This document shows, piece after piece, positions 37,621 to 48,882 of a stretch of 64,000 nt of DNA. Source of the stretch: Chytridium lagenaria (Eukaryota > Chytridiomycota > Chytridiomycetes > Chytridiales > Chytridiaceae); assembly GCA_025449115.1 (NCBI GenBank), contig JAHLKC010000041.1, positions 207,869 to 271,868 of the forward strand, given 5' to 3'. The position numbers and the translations under genes are program-made. Position 1 is the first letter of the stretch; every line of letters starts with the position of its first letter. The notes beneath the pieces are model-generated. The model did not search any database. It was not told the DNA's origin and worked only from the letters and a program-made list of their open reading frames with translations.

Positions 37621-38327
37621 GTTTGCTGATTACGAGGGTTGCTTCAATACCGTAAGTTAGCAAAAAGAACAAGTCTATAAAACAATAAGAGACTCCAAAC
37701 GCTTAAATCGCTCGGCGGAGAATGGGTGGGGGCAGTGAAGTCCCGCCAAATCTACCGGCTGCACAGTGTCCTTTGGATTGTGCGGCTTTTGCTTCCAACT
37801 CTAAGTACAAATCTCATACGATTCTTTTAAACCATATGGGACCTATACAGAGAGAGTGAAGGCGATACAGGAGACCAAAATAACATAAGGTTGCTCAGTC
37901 AGGAGTATCATTCCGGGAGCCGGATTGAGTCCATGACGAGGCTTTCTCTTACGCATTCCATTCCCGTCTTCAAGCACGTTGTGCTCTCAGGGTTTCTCGA
38001 CATTCGCAGGACAACAATTGTACAAGGTTGCGCAGCCAGTTGGATATAGACACCACCCATTAATTCCGATAGCGATTAGCAGTTTGCAGTATCCCATCCA
38101 CCAGACAGCTCGCATGCGAATGTCTTTGATGATGGATGGGATGGGATGAGGTGGGATGGGATGGGATGGATGGCAACATGACGGCCTGGCTTCTCACCAA
38201 AGCAAAAGTTCGTAGATCGAAAAAGTGTTACACAAGGCTTGATCCTGGTACTTGAGAGCCATCTTTTTCACATGTTCAGTTTTCAATAAGGAAATGATAT
38301 ATTCAAAAAAAAAATAACAAGACTTGT
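37621..38327. other. RPS22 promoter region with GGGAT repeats
   Basis: About 700 bases between the RPS22 start and the eIF3a end, both minus strand. It contains a GATGG/GGGAT-type tandem repeat (38129-38173). Coding signal is absent on both strands. It probably holds the RPS22 promoter and the eIF3a 3' UTR. Confidence 0.55.
38129..38173. repeat. GGGAT/GGAT minisatellite
   Basis: Imperfect tandem array of GGGAT with GGAT and GAGGT variants, about nine units. It is strongly G-biased on the plus strand. Confidence 0.8.
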
Positions 38328-41300
38328 TTACGGCGTTTGAGCCTTCTTCATATTGGCTCTGACACTTCTCCCTGATGAATTCCCCTCATCGTCTCCAATC
38401 AAGATGCAACATACTTCTTTCTCGTCTAATTCTGTTATTAACGCCTTTGGCTGGGTGGAATGTATTTGCCAGATGCTGATGCGGTGCAGGAGGAGCAGCA
38501 TCTGTCTTCTCAGACCTCTTCCAAGGTGCAGGAGCGGCATCACCTCCTTCACGCGTTTCTCTAGGGCCTGGTCCCGCTGCCCTCCATTTACCGCCATCTC
38601 CGGAGACCGGCGCGTCTCTCCTCCTGTCTCCAGCTTCACGGTTGTTTCCAAATCCAAAGCCTCGTCCTTCATCACGGCCGCCATCACGTCCGAACGACGG
38701 TCCCTCCCTGCGAGCCAAGGCGGTGCTGCAGCAGCTCCGGTGGATCGCTGCGACGGGGGAACGTATTTGTCCTGTTCCCTCTCGAGGGTAGTGGGGCGAA
38801 GGGTCTCGCGAGTCTCACGAGGAGGCTCAGGAGTGTCCCTTTTCCTCCAAGCGGACGGGGCGGAAGCAGGAGGGCAGTAGCTGGAGATGTAGCACTAGCA
38901 GCAATCGGCTCAGCCCCAGCGGTTCTCGATCCACGCCATGCTCCAGAAGGCCTCCAGCAGCAGCACCGGATTCAGTAGTGGCTGGCGGGTGCTCAGCTTG
39001 AGCAGATGGCGGGCGCGCACGGGAAGAAGCAATACGTTCTTCAGCAAGACGTTCTCTCTCTCTGCTTCTCAGCCTGTTCGTTAAGTTTCCTATAAAACAA
39101 AGTAAGAAGCCATATTACATCATATAAACTACCTTAGCCGCTCTTCGTCCTCAATCTTCTTCTTGGCGTCTTCAATTTCCTTCTCGCTCTCCTCCTTTCG
39201 CGTTCTGAATTATTATTAGAACTGAGAAAATGATGCTGTATATATCACCTTCTTCTCCTGACGCATCTCTTCTTCCCTAATCCGACGCTGTTCTTCTTCC
39301 CTCTCTTGTCTCTCAAGGGCCTCCGCCTTAAGCCTGCGAAACTCCATTAAACGAGCAGCCTTCGCCTCTTCGACTAGCTTCTCCGACTCAGCAATCTGCG
39401 ATTTGAACTTCAGATCACGGGCTGCCTCAAGTTTCTTTCTGTAATCGGCGTAATCTCCAGATATTTTTTTCAACCTCTTCTTAATTGTTAGGTCCTCAGC
39501 ATGCTTGGCAGCAGAAGCTTCCAATTGGGCAGTTGTCAGAGCCTGTGATATGCCCTGTCAATACGCTTCTGGTTGTCGTAGTCCTTAGCCCAAAGAGGGA
39601 GCTCAAACTTCCTAAAAGCACGCTCCAGGTGATCAACATTCCTGCTTAACTTTTAGTCTTCGATAGGAGGTCCTTGCGCTCCTGCTCAAGAATCTCCAAT
39701 TGCTTGTCACGAAGTTTCTGCGAATCGAGTTCCAAGTCCTTAAGAAATAAATTTGATTAGGATCCGCCGCCTTATAGACAGAGTACGAACTCAAGATTCA
39801 ATTCTTCGCCTTCGCCTTGAGTTCCTCGGCGATCCTCCTCTTCTCCTCCTCCTCAATAGCCTTCCTCTGCGCCTCCAACTTTTCCTTCTCACGTGCCTTT
39901 TGAGCCTCCTCCATACGAATCCGGTCCTCCTCTGCAGCCTTTGCCATTTCCTGCTGACGAGTAGCCTCCTCATTACGAGCCTTGATCAAGGCCTGGTTCT
40001 CGCGAATCTCCTTCTTCTTCTCAATAAGGAGACGGCGAGAATGCGAGTTTGCGTTCTCAGCCGCCTGCTCTAAAGCCAATTTGAAATTCAAGCTTTTCTC
40101 CTTCTTTTCCTCGACGCTTTGGTGTCGATGAGCGAGACGGCGGTGTAGAGACGACTGGCAAGACCCGTAAGGTGGAAGACGGACATGCTCAGATGGCAAA
40201 ACCTTCTCATATTAATAATCACAAAGGTTTTATAACAAAAATTTCAAGAATGATTTGCCAAAAACCTGGAGCTTAGGGCCTTCTGAGATTGTAACCTTTG
40301 AGCCTCCAAAGATGTTGGACTCAAATGTCAGACTCTTTGTCTGATGATCAATACGAATGTTAAGTTCGCCCTTACGGCATCCGTTCATAATAAATTTCTC
40401 AACAAAGTTGGCGTCAAAGGTGTAACTAGAGGAAATGGGCGAAGCTCGCAAGGGAGATAACCGAGTCGATGGAAATGGTGGTGTACACTTGAGAGAGCTT
40501 CGATAGCGTGAGACAATTTAATAGTTTCGTTAATTTTTACCTGTTGAAGCAAGCGCGTAAAAATAACTTCTGCAACGGCTTTATGTACTTCACGAGATCC
40601 TTTGTCTCACTGATGGCCGTAAGAATGGGTGTGACTTTTTGCAGATGGAGAGGGGATGAAAATCAACCTCTAAGATGTTGTACAGCTCGCGAAGCTCAGG
40701 GCGAACACGAGAAGACGCTGCGGTTGAGCTGCAAAGTTGAATAATACGTATCATTTGTTTAACTCCTCGAAAGTATGTGTGCTGTAATGTATAAATCAAA
40801 ACTTAACGTACCGCTTCTTTTAAATGATTCCCTGGATGGAGGCTTAGCAACCCTCAAAGATTGGTCAAACGAGCAGTCCTAGGCTTGACATCGTCGTTCT
40901 CTGTGTACATCGACCTCTTCGAGTTGCTGATGATCGGAATGGAAAGGGTGGAAAGAAGAACAATTGACGCCATCCTTTGATGCTCTTCATCAGGCAAGTT
41001 CCTGTTCATCCTGACTGTAGCATAATACTTGCTCCATGCGGCGGAATGGAACAAGAAGTTCTCACCGACCATGAAAATACGAGCAAGCTTCTCATAGTAG
41101 TTGGCCATCATATATGCCTTGGGGCCTTCTTTGCAACGGAGAGAAGGTTGTGGATGTCTTCAATACTCCTGAAAGCCTCCTGCCAAAGCTCTAACTCAGC
41201 CGCAGCGTTCAGCTGCTCGAAACGAGTGTCCAAGTGACGCTGAAGAGTTTCGGGCTCATTCAGGTTAATGGCATGAGCCTGGTGAGAGTACTTCGCGGCG

Positions 41301-42084
41301 GTAGTAACGTGTTGACGGAGGAGCTCACAAAGACGACGGAATTCAGTTTTGCGCACGTACTTCAAGCAGAACTTGAACGCCTGGCTAGCAATACTCTGGA
41401 AACAATGTCAACAAGAGCAAGGTCAAATCTCAAAAAAAAGAAAGATGCCGCACCTGATAAAGAACTTCAAGCCTAGCGTTGTTCCGGAGGATGTCCAAAG
41501 CTGTACGGTATGCCTCCCAGAGAAACTTGAGCCAAGGTGTAACAACCTCACGATCGGTCCTATCCTTTGACACTTCTCCCGACACAGTCGATAAGATAAT
41601 TGATTCCGGGGTCTCCATCGCCTCCAAGTCCTCAACGTTGTCCAAGTGATCTTGTTCGCCTTGGCCTGGGCCTCAGCAACCTTCTCCTCGGAAAGCTCAA
41701 TAAACCTCTTAATGACCAACTCAATTGTGGCGATCGTAACGTTCTGCGAGATTTTTTATACTGGTGCAGTCCTTCTTTAGAGATTTTCCCCTTCCTGAGG
41801 AGAACACTGAGCTCAACAAACTTCAGCATGATGGGTTCAAGAGATGTCAAGGGGGTCGTGCGAGAGCGCTTGGACATGATGACATCGTGAAGAAGCTCCA
41901 AAGCCGAACCATTTTGGTTTACGGCAATCAGCTCTGCGAGATGAAACAGTTAGGAATAGAACTCATCCGGAATGCTTTTGCCGGACAGGCTCACCTTCGG
42001 CTCGCTTGAGCGCATTTTCAGGTCGTTGGTAAAACGGCGGCTAAACGCATTAATAACAATTAGTAAACTCGCCGTATGCACCAT
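38328..42084 (-). CDS. TIF32: Translation initiation factor eIF3 subunit a
   Basis: Largest scaffold subunit of eIF3, binding the 40S subunit, mRNA and other eIF3 subunits. The start codon lies at 42084 and is followed at once by an intron (ATG|GTGCATACGG..TTTAG). The next exon reads [15 protein letters not shown], then [20 protein letters not shown] and [23 protein letters not shown]-domain regions follow: [38 protein letters not shown] and [12 protein letters not shown] long charged helical spectrin-like region comes next ([40 protein letters not shown]). The C-terminus is Arg/Gly/Asp-rich ([20 protein letters not shown]). Stop 38328. Several frame shifts occur in the C-terminal half. Confidence 0.94.
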
Positions 42085-42278
42085 CTGTCAAAACACACCA
42101 TGCTGGGCAGTTAATGCTATATCCTTCGTACGAACAAAGGACTATTTGGTATGAATTCCCGGAAGAGTCCAGAGATCCACAGAGACTTTCGAGTGAAGGT
42201 CTTCGAAGAAAAAAAAAGGTAAAATCGCCGTGTTGGACGTGACAATTGATCCTACTAGAAGAAAAAAAGGTGCCCATC
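42085..42278. promoter_or_regulatory. Shared promoter of eIF3a and eIF3l
   Basis: 194 bases between divergent start codons of two subunits of the same complex. It holds two purine runs (GAAGAAAAAAAAAGG near 42207 and GAAGAAAAAAAGG near 42258). Co-regulation from one bidirectional promoter is an inference. Confidence 0.6.
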
Positions 42279-44580
42279 ATGTACCAAGGAGAGCAATTCG
42301 ATGAGGTGGGTGCTCTAGCCTGGATGGCATGCAGTCGATAGATTGTGCATCTGATGATTCTGACTTTGCATGCAGGACGAGGTGGTTGCGGAGGAGGTTG
42401 AGCTGCCCACCGTTACACTGGCGACTTCACTGAAGCTATCGAAGACATTGGTATGGCATTCTTCTGTCAATTGCTTTACAGTCGTGTGTGTGTCATATCT
42501 TTTTTAACTTCTGAACTGAAGAATACGCACCGGAGGTCGATCTTTCTCAGGGCCAATTCCTGCCTCAAGACATTCCTGATGTTGTGACGGGTTCTTACGT
42601 CGGATGCACCAGGCCATCAGCGAGCGTTCTGGATGGGAGCTTCATAGCCTTTACGAAAGTTCTTTTAACAAATTGACTGAAAAGTTCTACGCAAAGACCG
42701 CCTGGCCCCCTGCGGATGCGGTTGCTGTGGTTGTCGGCGATGATGGTCAGTTTTAAAAAGGGACTATCGAATTCTTGCTGATATTCGCGGGTAGACCAAA
42801 TCTTCTTAATCCTCTACAAGGAGCTTTACTACAGCACGTTTACTCCAAACTTCAGCCCACCCTGGAGGACCGGCTTGCCTCATATGCCAATTACTGCGAT
42901 CTTTTAACTTATTTGAGTAAGCTGGCCAATTTTCCGAGCACTTCTAACATATATGTCAAAAGACAATTCATCGGAGCCTACGGACCTTGAACTTCCCAAC
43001 CAATGGCTTTGGGACATTATTGATGAGTTTATCTACCAGTTCCAGGCTTTCTGCCAGTACAGGAGCAAAGTTCAGAACAAAACTGAGGCGGAGGTCGAGA
43101 TTTGAAGGAAAGACCTGACGTGAGTTGTCTACACTTAAAAATAGCAAGGTTGATGAGTGTTTAGGTTTGGAACGTTTTAACGTTTTAAACGTTTTGTACT
43201 CGCTTATTCAAAAGTCGAGGATTAATGAGCAGCTTCATGTTTCTAAAAACGGCGGAGATATGCTGTAAGTTTTAGAAATCTTATTTTATGGCTCAACTCT
43301 TCATTTAGTGAGGCAGCTGGAGAATTCGGATCAAGGCCGCTGTACAGGATGCTGGGATACTTCTCCATTGTTGGCCTCCTCGCGTACACTGTCTTTTGGG
43401 AGACTACACAATGGCATTAAAGACCATGGAGAACATTGAGCTTTCCAAAAAGGTAACTTAGCGTGAGCTTGTCATTAGTTTAACACCATCTCTGATATCT
43501 TGTTTTAGGGTCTTTTTGCGAGAGTCACTGCTTGCCACATTACCACGTACTATTACATTGGCTTCTCATACATGATGATGAGGAGATACTCGGACGCTAT
43601 CAAGGCTTTCTCTCACATTCTTCTGTTCGTGTCTCGCACCAAGCAATACCACACTCGGTCTTACCAGTACGAAGTGGTGCGTAGGATTTTTTGACATTAA
43701 TATTGTATTTAACCTATAGCAGATCTCGAAGAAATGCGAGCAGATGTATGCATTGCTTGTGATGGCTGTTACTCTTATGCCCCAGCGCATTGACGAGAAC
43801 GTACGTCAATTATTGTGCTCTTAGTGTGCTAACTATTTTACTCGTTTAGGTGCACACTGCCATGCGCGAGAAGTACGGCGAGCAGCTGGCCAAGCTTCAA
43901 AAAGAGTAAGCACTTCGTGAATTTTTGCACATCTTTGGTTCTGTTGTTACGTGTTATTACGGTCTTGAGGACTGACTTACCAATTCTTTGTAGAGGAGAG
44001 GAAAGTTTACCTGTTTACGAAGAGCTCTACCTTTTCGCCTGCCCAAAATTTATTTCTCCTGCTCCTCCAAAGTTCGACGAGGTTCAGAACATGTCTCAGC
44101 TCCCACCAACTTCAACTTCGTGTTTACCTCGACGATATCCGCCAACAAATCCTTGTTCCTACCATCCGTTCATATTTGAAACTCTACACCACCTTGAGAA
44201 TAAGCAAGCTTGCAAGCTTTTTGGACAAGAGTCCTGAAGAGCTTAGGTGGGCCGAACTGTCTTTCGTCCATTGTATTTACGCGATTTCTTAGGACCGAAC
44301 TACTTTGCTACAAACATAAGACCAGTCAAAGGCGCTACGAATCAGGCAGCGTTCTCGATGGCGATTACGCGACTAACTTTGATCTTGATTTCACATCAAG
44401 GATGTAAGCTGTTTCCACCTTCCATCTTCCATCGCATTCTTTTATAACATTAAACTCGATTTATTCAGGATATGATTCACATCGTCGAAAGCAAGGCTGG
44501 TCGCCGTATTGGTGACTGGTTTATCCGCCACATCGAAAAAGTTCGATGACACTATTGCAAACCTCGACCGCAAGGCATAG
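42279..44580 (+). CDS. EIF3L: Translation initiation factor eIF3 subunit l
   Basis: PCI-domain subunit of eIF3 (absent from baker's yeast, present in most other fungi and animals). Starts [16 protein letters not shown] at 42279. Family blocks follow: [20 protein letters not shown] (after frame correction), [40 protein letters not shown] and [92 protein letters not shown] and [20 protein letters not shown] follow. The end is [20 protein letters not shown] then TIANLDRKA, stop 44580. Frame shifts near 42600, 42770, 43100 and 44540. It converges with PDRG1 with a 6-base gap. Confidence 0.94.
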
Positions 44581-44586
44581 ATTATT

Positions 44587-45280
44587 TTAAATAGGATAAA
44601 GGAGCTGCATTTGGATTAACTCGAGACTAATCTGTTCGAGAAAATCTCGTAGATCTTGCTTAGAGAGCCCCTTCAAGCGATATATCGTTGTTGTCAATTT
44701 TGACTGATCTCCGGCCAAATTTTTTTCCAACCGTTCCAACTCGATCACCTTCTCGCGGATATCACCCCGCAATCTTTCTATTTCCTTGTCTAGTCGGTCC
44801 TGTTCTGTTAGTTTTGAGTTAGTTTTTTTTTTTTTGTCCATGAAATAAGGCGGCTTAGATCCCCAGCAAAATAAAGCACATTTCGAACCTTCGAGTATGA
44901 GTTTTTTAGCAGGTTCCTGATCGATTTTGAGCATAAGGCTGCCAATATTAAACCACACTCGTTTTCCTAATGTAAATATTAGTTTAAAATACACAACTTA
45001 GACAACGAACCTTCGTCAATGTCTTTTCGATGAAAGCATCTTAACGCTTCTCTGTTGGTGTTTCTTCTCCGATCATAATCAATGATCTTACATCGATCAG
45101 TCAGATTCTCTTTCACTCACTTACTCACCAATTGTCTATGAATGAGAACATCCTCTGCTAATCGCTTTTGTGTGCTTTAACTTAACAAATATTTGAAGAA
45201 AGAGAAAGGATGGAGACGGTGAAACTCGCACCTCTATTTCTGCTTGCTCTGAGTGTCCATTGAGAATCAGTACTCTCTTT
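44587..45280 (-). CDS. PDRG1: PDRG1-like prefoldin-like protein
   Basis: Small coiled-coil subunit of the R2TP/prefoldin-like (URI1) chaperone complex that helps assemble RNA polymerases and PIKK kinases. Spliced segments read EQAEIERLAEDVLIHRQL, IIDYDRRRNTNREALRCFHR with KDIDE, GKRVWFNIGSLMLKIDQEPA and, after an intron, EQDRLDKEIERLRGDIREKV. The LDKEIExLR and AExVL..RxxIxDxDxxRNxNRE pattern is the PDRG1 signature. The C-terminal part ends MQLLYPI at 44587. The start is not resolved because an in-frame stop sits just before VLILNGHSEQ; about 45280 is a placeholder. Divergent from SF3B6 and convergent with eIF3l. Confidence 0.75.
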
Positions 45281-45346
45281 CACATGTTGGATGAACTACT
45301 TTTTATCTCTTCCATTCGACAAACTTTCAGTTCAAAGACTGCGGAT

Positions 45347-45918
45347 ATGGCATTTGCAGCAAGAACAAACGGTGAGCATAGGACAACCACGTATACCTTT
45401 GTTCACACTGCGCAGTAAGATTACCACCGGAAGTAAATAGAGTATTGTTTATCCGTAATCTACCATACAAGATCACAAATGAGGAGTTATATGATTTGTT
45501 CGGAAAGTGAGTTGTCTAGTTGTAGTACTGACGGCGTACTGACTCAACGTATCTAGGTATGGTCCAATAAGGCAGATAAGACTGGGAAGCTCTACGGAAA
45601 CAAAGGGAACTGCTTTTGTCGGTTTGTAAGTGCTGCTGGAACTCATTCTAAACTTTCTTTCAGTTTACGAGGATATCTTTGATGCAAAAGCTGCATGTGA
45701 CCATCTCAGCGGTTTTAACATCATGGGTACGAGTAGTTTTACTGAGTTTCTCTGATGTAACATAGGTCGATATTTGATTGTTTTATACTTTTCCTCGACG
45801 AAGCAAGCAAGCGGTCGGACTCAACTCGGAAGGTAAAGCACAATGTTTGCAGGATATATATTAACGGTATATAAAGGAGGCTGAAATCAACGAAATGAAG
45901 ACAAAGTATGGGGTTTAA
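45347..45918 (+). CDS. SF3B6: Splicing factor SF3B6/p14
   Basis: RRM protein of the SF3b complex that contacts the branch-point adenosine in the U2 snRNP. Exons splice cleanly: [89 protein letters not shown]. These include RNP2 (LFIRNL) and RNP1 (KGTAFVVY). In the direct frame a TAA at 45834-45836 follows TQLGR. The conserved last helix appears further on as [13 protein letters not shown] with a stop at 45916-45918, after a possible intron (45834-45876) that needs a one-base adjustment. I therefore extend the gene to 45918. Very high confidence in identity, less in the 3' end. Confidence 0.93.
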
Positions 45919-47678
45919 TGTTGAAATTTGTACATTAATATAGGTTATTGCATGAGACGTTGAGTTTTTATTATTGTTTGTTGTTGGGGGAAGTTTGCAC
46001 GAGAGTTCAAGTTTAGATTGATCCTCTCCTCCTTTTATACTTTTCGCATCCTTCCCTGCTGGACTCCGTGCGTCATGGCGCAGGGGTCCTCTTCGAACCA
46101 CCCTTGCGGCGGTGCAACTCTTGCCAGAGCTGTACCAAACCAGGTCTTTCTTCAACGGAGAGGCGCCGGCGCCACGTACACTTTGTTCTTTCACCCTACT
46201 GGTGTAAACCCTCCTACACCTCCTTCTATACTCTATCTTTACAACAGTCACGCCTTATAATCCCCAAATAGTGTCTGGATGTTTCATTCGACGCGTCCAG
46301 ACATGACACGCGTCACGTCGAAGTTGAAATCTGATTGACTTAGCATTTGATGGTCCACATATGGCCGACGGCAGAGCTTCATGCTTCTCCACGAATCCGA
46401 TCCTTTGCGACATGTACATTATGTCGATGAGGCCAGCGGCCCATTGCCCCTATTGTAGTAAACAAGCAGTCGCACTCGCCTAGGTTTAGATTAAATAAAA
46501 GATATAGCTGGCCGTGGGCAGGCGTATTGTTCAGTAGATAATGAGGAATGATTCAATTCAACGAGAAGGAAGGGAGCAAGTATAAATGAAAGTTAGCCAG
46601 GACTCAAAGTTTAACAGCAAGTGCAATTAAACACATAAGTAAACCGCAACGCCCATCCTTAGGGAAAACATTCTTACGGAAGGACACAAAAATGCCCTTG
46701 TATTCATATTCCGCGAATATATATATAGCTTGGATTGGGAAAGTCGGCAATGGCAAGGTATATAAACTAAACGGCTGGCGCTGGACCAAGAGGCCACTTA
46801 TCTCAAGGGAATGCCGTGGCAACGTGTACAGGTAACCATTTTTTTACATATACGAGGACAATACTTAACACAACTAATCCGAAAGCTTACAGTTCACATT
46901 TTGTCTCCATAATTCGCAACTCACGGAAGTCTAGAACACTGCAGGCCAATTCTTCGACAACCTGGGGAGCAGCCAAATGCTGAGTATATTGTTGATCGTG
47001 ATATACAGGGGCGTGATAAATTTTATTCCTTTTTCTGTTAATTCTTGTATAGTTACTAACGTCTTTCTTTACGGCAATGAAACCACTTGTATTTTACTTT
47101 TGAATCTACACGCTTTACACTGGATCATTCACACTCATTCATTCACTCACTGATTTATTTTATCTAATCCCATCCCATGCTCTCATTATCATTCGTCTTC
47201 CATTAATCTTTGACAACGCATCCTGTTTCCAATACTCAATGGCTATCAGCATAAATACTTTTTTACCTTGAGTGATTATTTCGTTCACGGTATCTTCTCT
47301 ATTATGTGTATATTTGTATTTTGTTTTTGTGGCATCACGTCAATGTTTTGGTGCTTAATGGTGGCAATATATACTAGTCCGTGAAGCGAAGACTCCACAA
47401 TACGGCTTTCTGTTTGATGTAATTTGTATTTATTCGGGTGACATTGGACGCCTGCATCCAAAGCGGAATAAGAGTAAACACGTAACATCCCCTCAGCAAA
47501 AGATCAACTTCCGTGTGGGGATATGAGTTGGGTAGATTTGATACATGAAAGAATAACCAAACACAGGTTGGAGGACAACAAAAATTTGCCTTCATAACAA
47601 GCGAAAGTGCTACCAGCGCACAAATATATATAGAAACGATGAAGAAGAAATGGGAGCACTGCAGCCAGCACAGGTCCC
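45919..47678. other. Long sparse intergenic region
   Basis: At 1.76 kb, the longest stretch without a recognised gene. Frames of moderate length exist (for example 45739-46251 on the minus strand) but read as Arg/Ser-rich composition without motifs. There is a 7-base inverted repeat GTCTGGA/TCCAGAC near 46271-46300 next to two ACGCGT hexamers. A 42-codon open stretch on the minus strand (about 46990-46865; HAPVYHDQQYTQHLAAPQVV) could be an orphan exon. No tRNA or repeat family recognised. Confidence 0.45.
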
Positions 47679-48428
47679 TTACATGATCAGTAGCATAGAG
47701 AGAGCGAAGATGGTTGTCACCATGGCGAGCGAAAAGCTGGCGGTCTTGATGTAGCCGTTACTAGCGGTTACGCCTGCAGTACCGCTGTGGATACCAGCAT
47801 CAACAACGGCAACGGTGGCAACTACGCGTGATGTCCAGTATCAGATTCCGTTTCGTTGTGACCAGACTCAGGTGTGGTAAAGTTTTGGGGCTCGCCAAAG
47901 CCAGCTTCAACATGAGTCCTACCAATAGAGCTCCGACCATATCGATTTCCGCAATCGACCCATTGCCAATCCACCCTTATTCTTCCGGCGCCTTCGTTTG
48001 CAAGCGCATTAAACGCTCTGGCGAAAGGTCTAAATCACCACCGTGGCATGATGGACACTGTGGAGTATATGTGAGAAAAAAGTGCATATAAAACAGTAAA
48101 ACACTCACAAGGTCAACGACTTGAACCACAACCGAGTTGCCTCCATAGCTGATGCGAGCGCACCTCCAACACGAGTCCGCCGCCAGAGAAATGCCCTGGG
48201 GGCGGTGCTGCAATGTAATCGTTCCGACCAAAAACCCTCCCGCAAGCTCCGGCATTTCCTTCGGGATAATAGAAAGTTGCCTCGCCTATATTATCATCAA
48301 GGTATCAATTCCTGATTCTTCTATGGAGGCAAAGCAAGCAACATACCGCTGATGGCGAGGACGCTTAAAGAGAGCATACTGCTGACCAGCAGCAATAGCA
48401 TCGGCGTGCATGTTGTAGGTGAGTGCAT
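47679..48428 (-). CDS. RlpA-like double-psi beta-barrel secreted protein, probable GPI anchor
   Basis: Expansin/barwin-like extracellular protein. It has a signal peptide (MHSPTTCTPMLLLLVSSMLS, start 48428), then an intron after SLSVLAISG and the RlpA fold: GEATFYYPEGNAGACG, NDYIAA-type loop, CWRCARISYGGNSVVVQVVD and, after an intron, CPSCHGGDLDLSPERLMRLQ. The Cys pattern and the HGGDLDLS motif (Asp of the DPBB active-like site) are typical of fungal RlpA-like proteins. A Ser/Thr/His tail follows, then TASNGYIKTASFSLAMVTTI and a hydrophobic end to LLIM, stop 47679, as in GPI-anchored wall proteins. Role in cell-wall binding or loosening is inferred. One-base shifts occur near 48215 and 48000. 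Confidence 0.75.
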
Positions 48429-48882
48429 GGCGGAATATAATGTGTGGGTGAAGTAGTATGGGGGTTGGAGGGAAAGGTGGACGGTTTTGTACAAAAATGC
48501 TTGCAATGAAAAAAGTCGGAGGTAGTTGTTCGCAGTTCAAACTCCGACTCTTAAGGTAACTCAGCTTTTAAGCACAGAGTCTGTTAAGGGGCTTGCTTAT
48601 CCAAGAGCCAATGGCAGCGTGACTGACTCCAAATCCACGTATTCGGACTCTCAAAAATGGCATCGAGGGCTATTCAGCCACCAGTTGCTTACATCTATGT
48701 ACCTGGCCTACTGAGCTTAGCAAAAAGGTTGAAGATGCAGGTACCTATTCTAAGTACATATGTATGTGTTATTGTAGTATTTCGATTCACAATTCATTAA
48801 AACGTGGGAGTTGGAGAGGACATCAAGCTGTGCGGGGGCTGCTCCTGCATGAATCCTGAGACAACTTTGCTCCGATCCAGCG
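48429..48882. other. Promoter region of the RlpA-like gene
   Basis: Region between the coiled-coil gene end (48883) and the RlpA-like start, both on the minus strand. No convincing frame or repeat. An upstream in-frame Met near 48506 could lengthen the RlpA-like protein but would bury its signal peptide. Confidence 0.4.

Noticed and set aside
38353..38880. Plus-strand frame of 175 codons
   Set aside because: Antisense shadow of the Arg/Gly/Asp-rich eIF3a C-terminus, whose composition suppresses stops on the other strand.
45739..46251. Minus-strand frame of 170 codons after SF3B6
   Set aside because: It overlaps the last SF3B6 exons in antisense and is Arg/Ser-rich without motifs; likely chance.
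46271..46300. Inverted repeat GTCTGGA/TCCAGAC as a transposon end
   Set aside because: Only seven bases, no transposase frame nearby and no target-site duplication visible.
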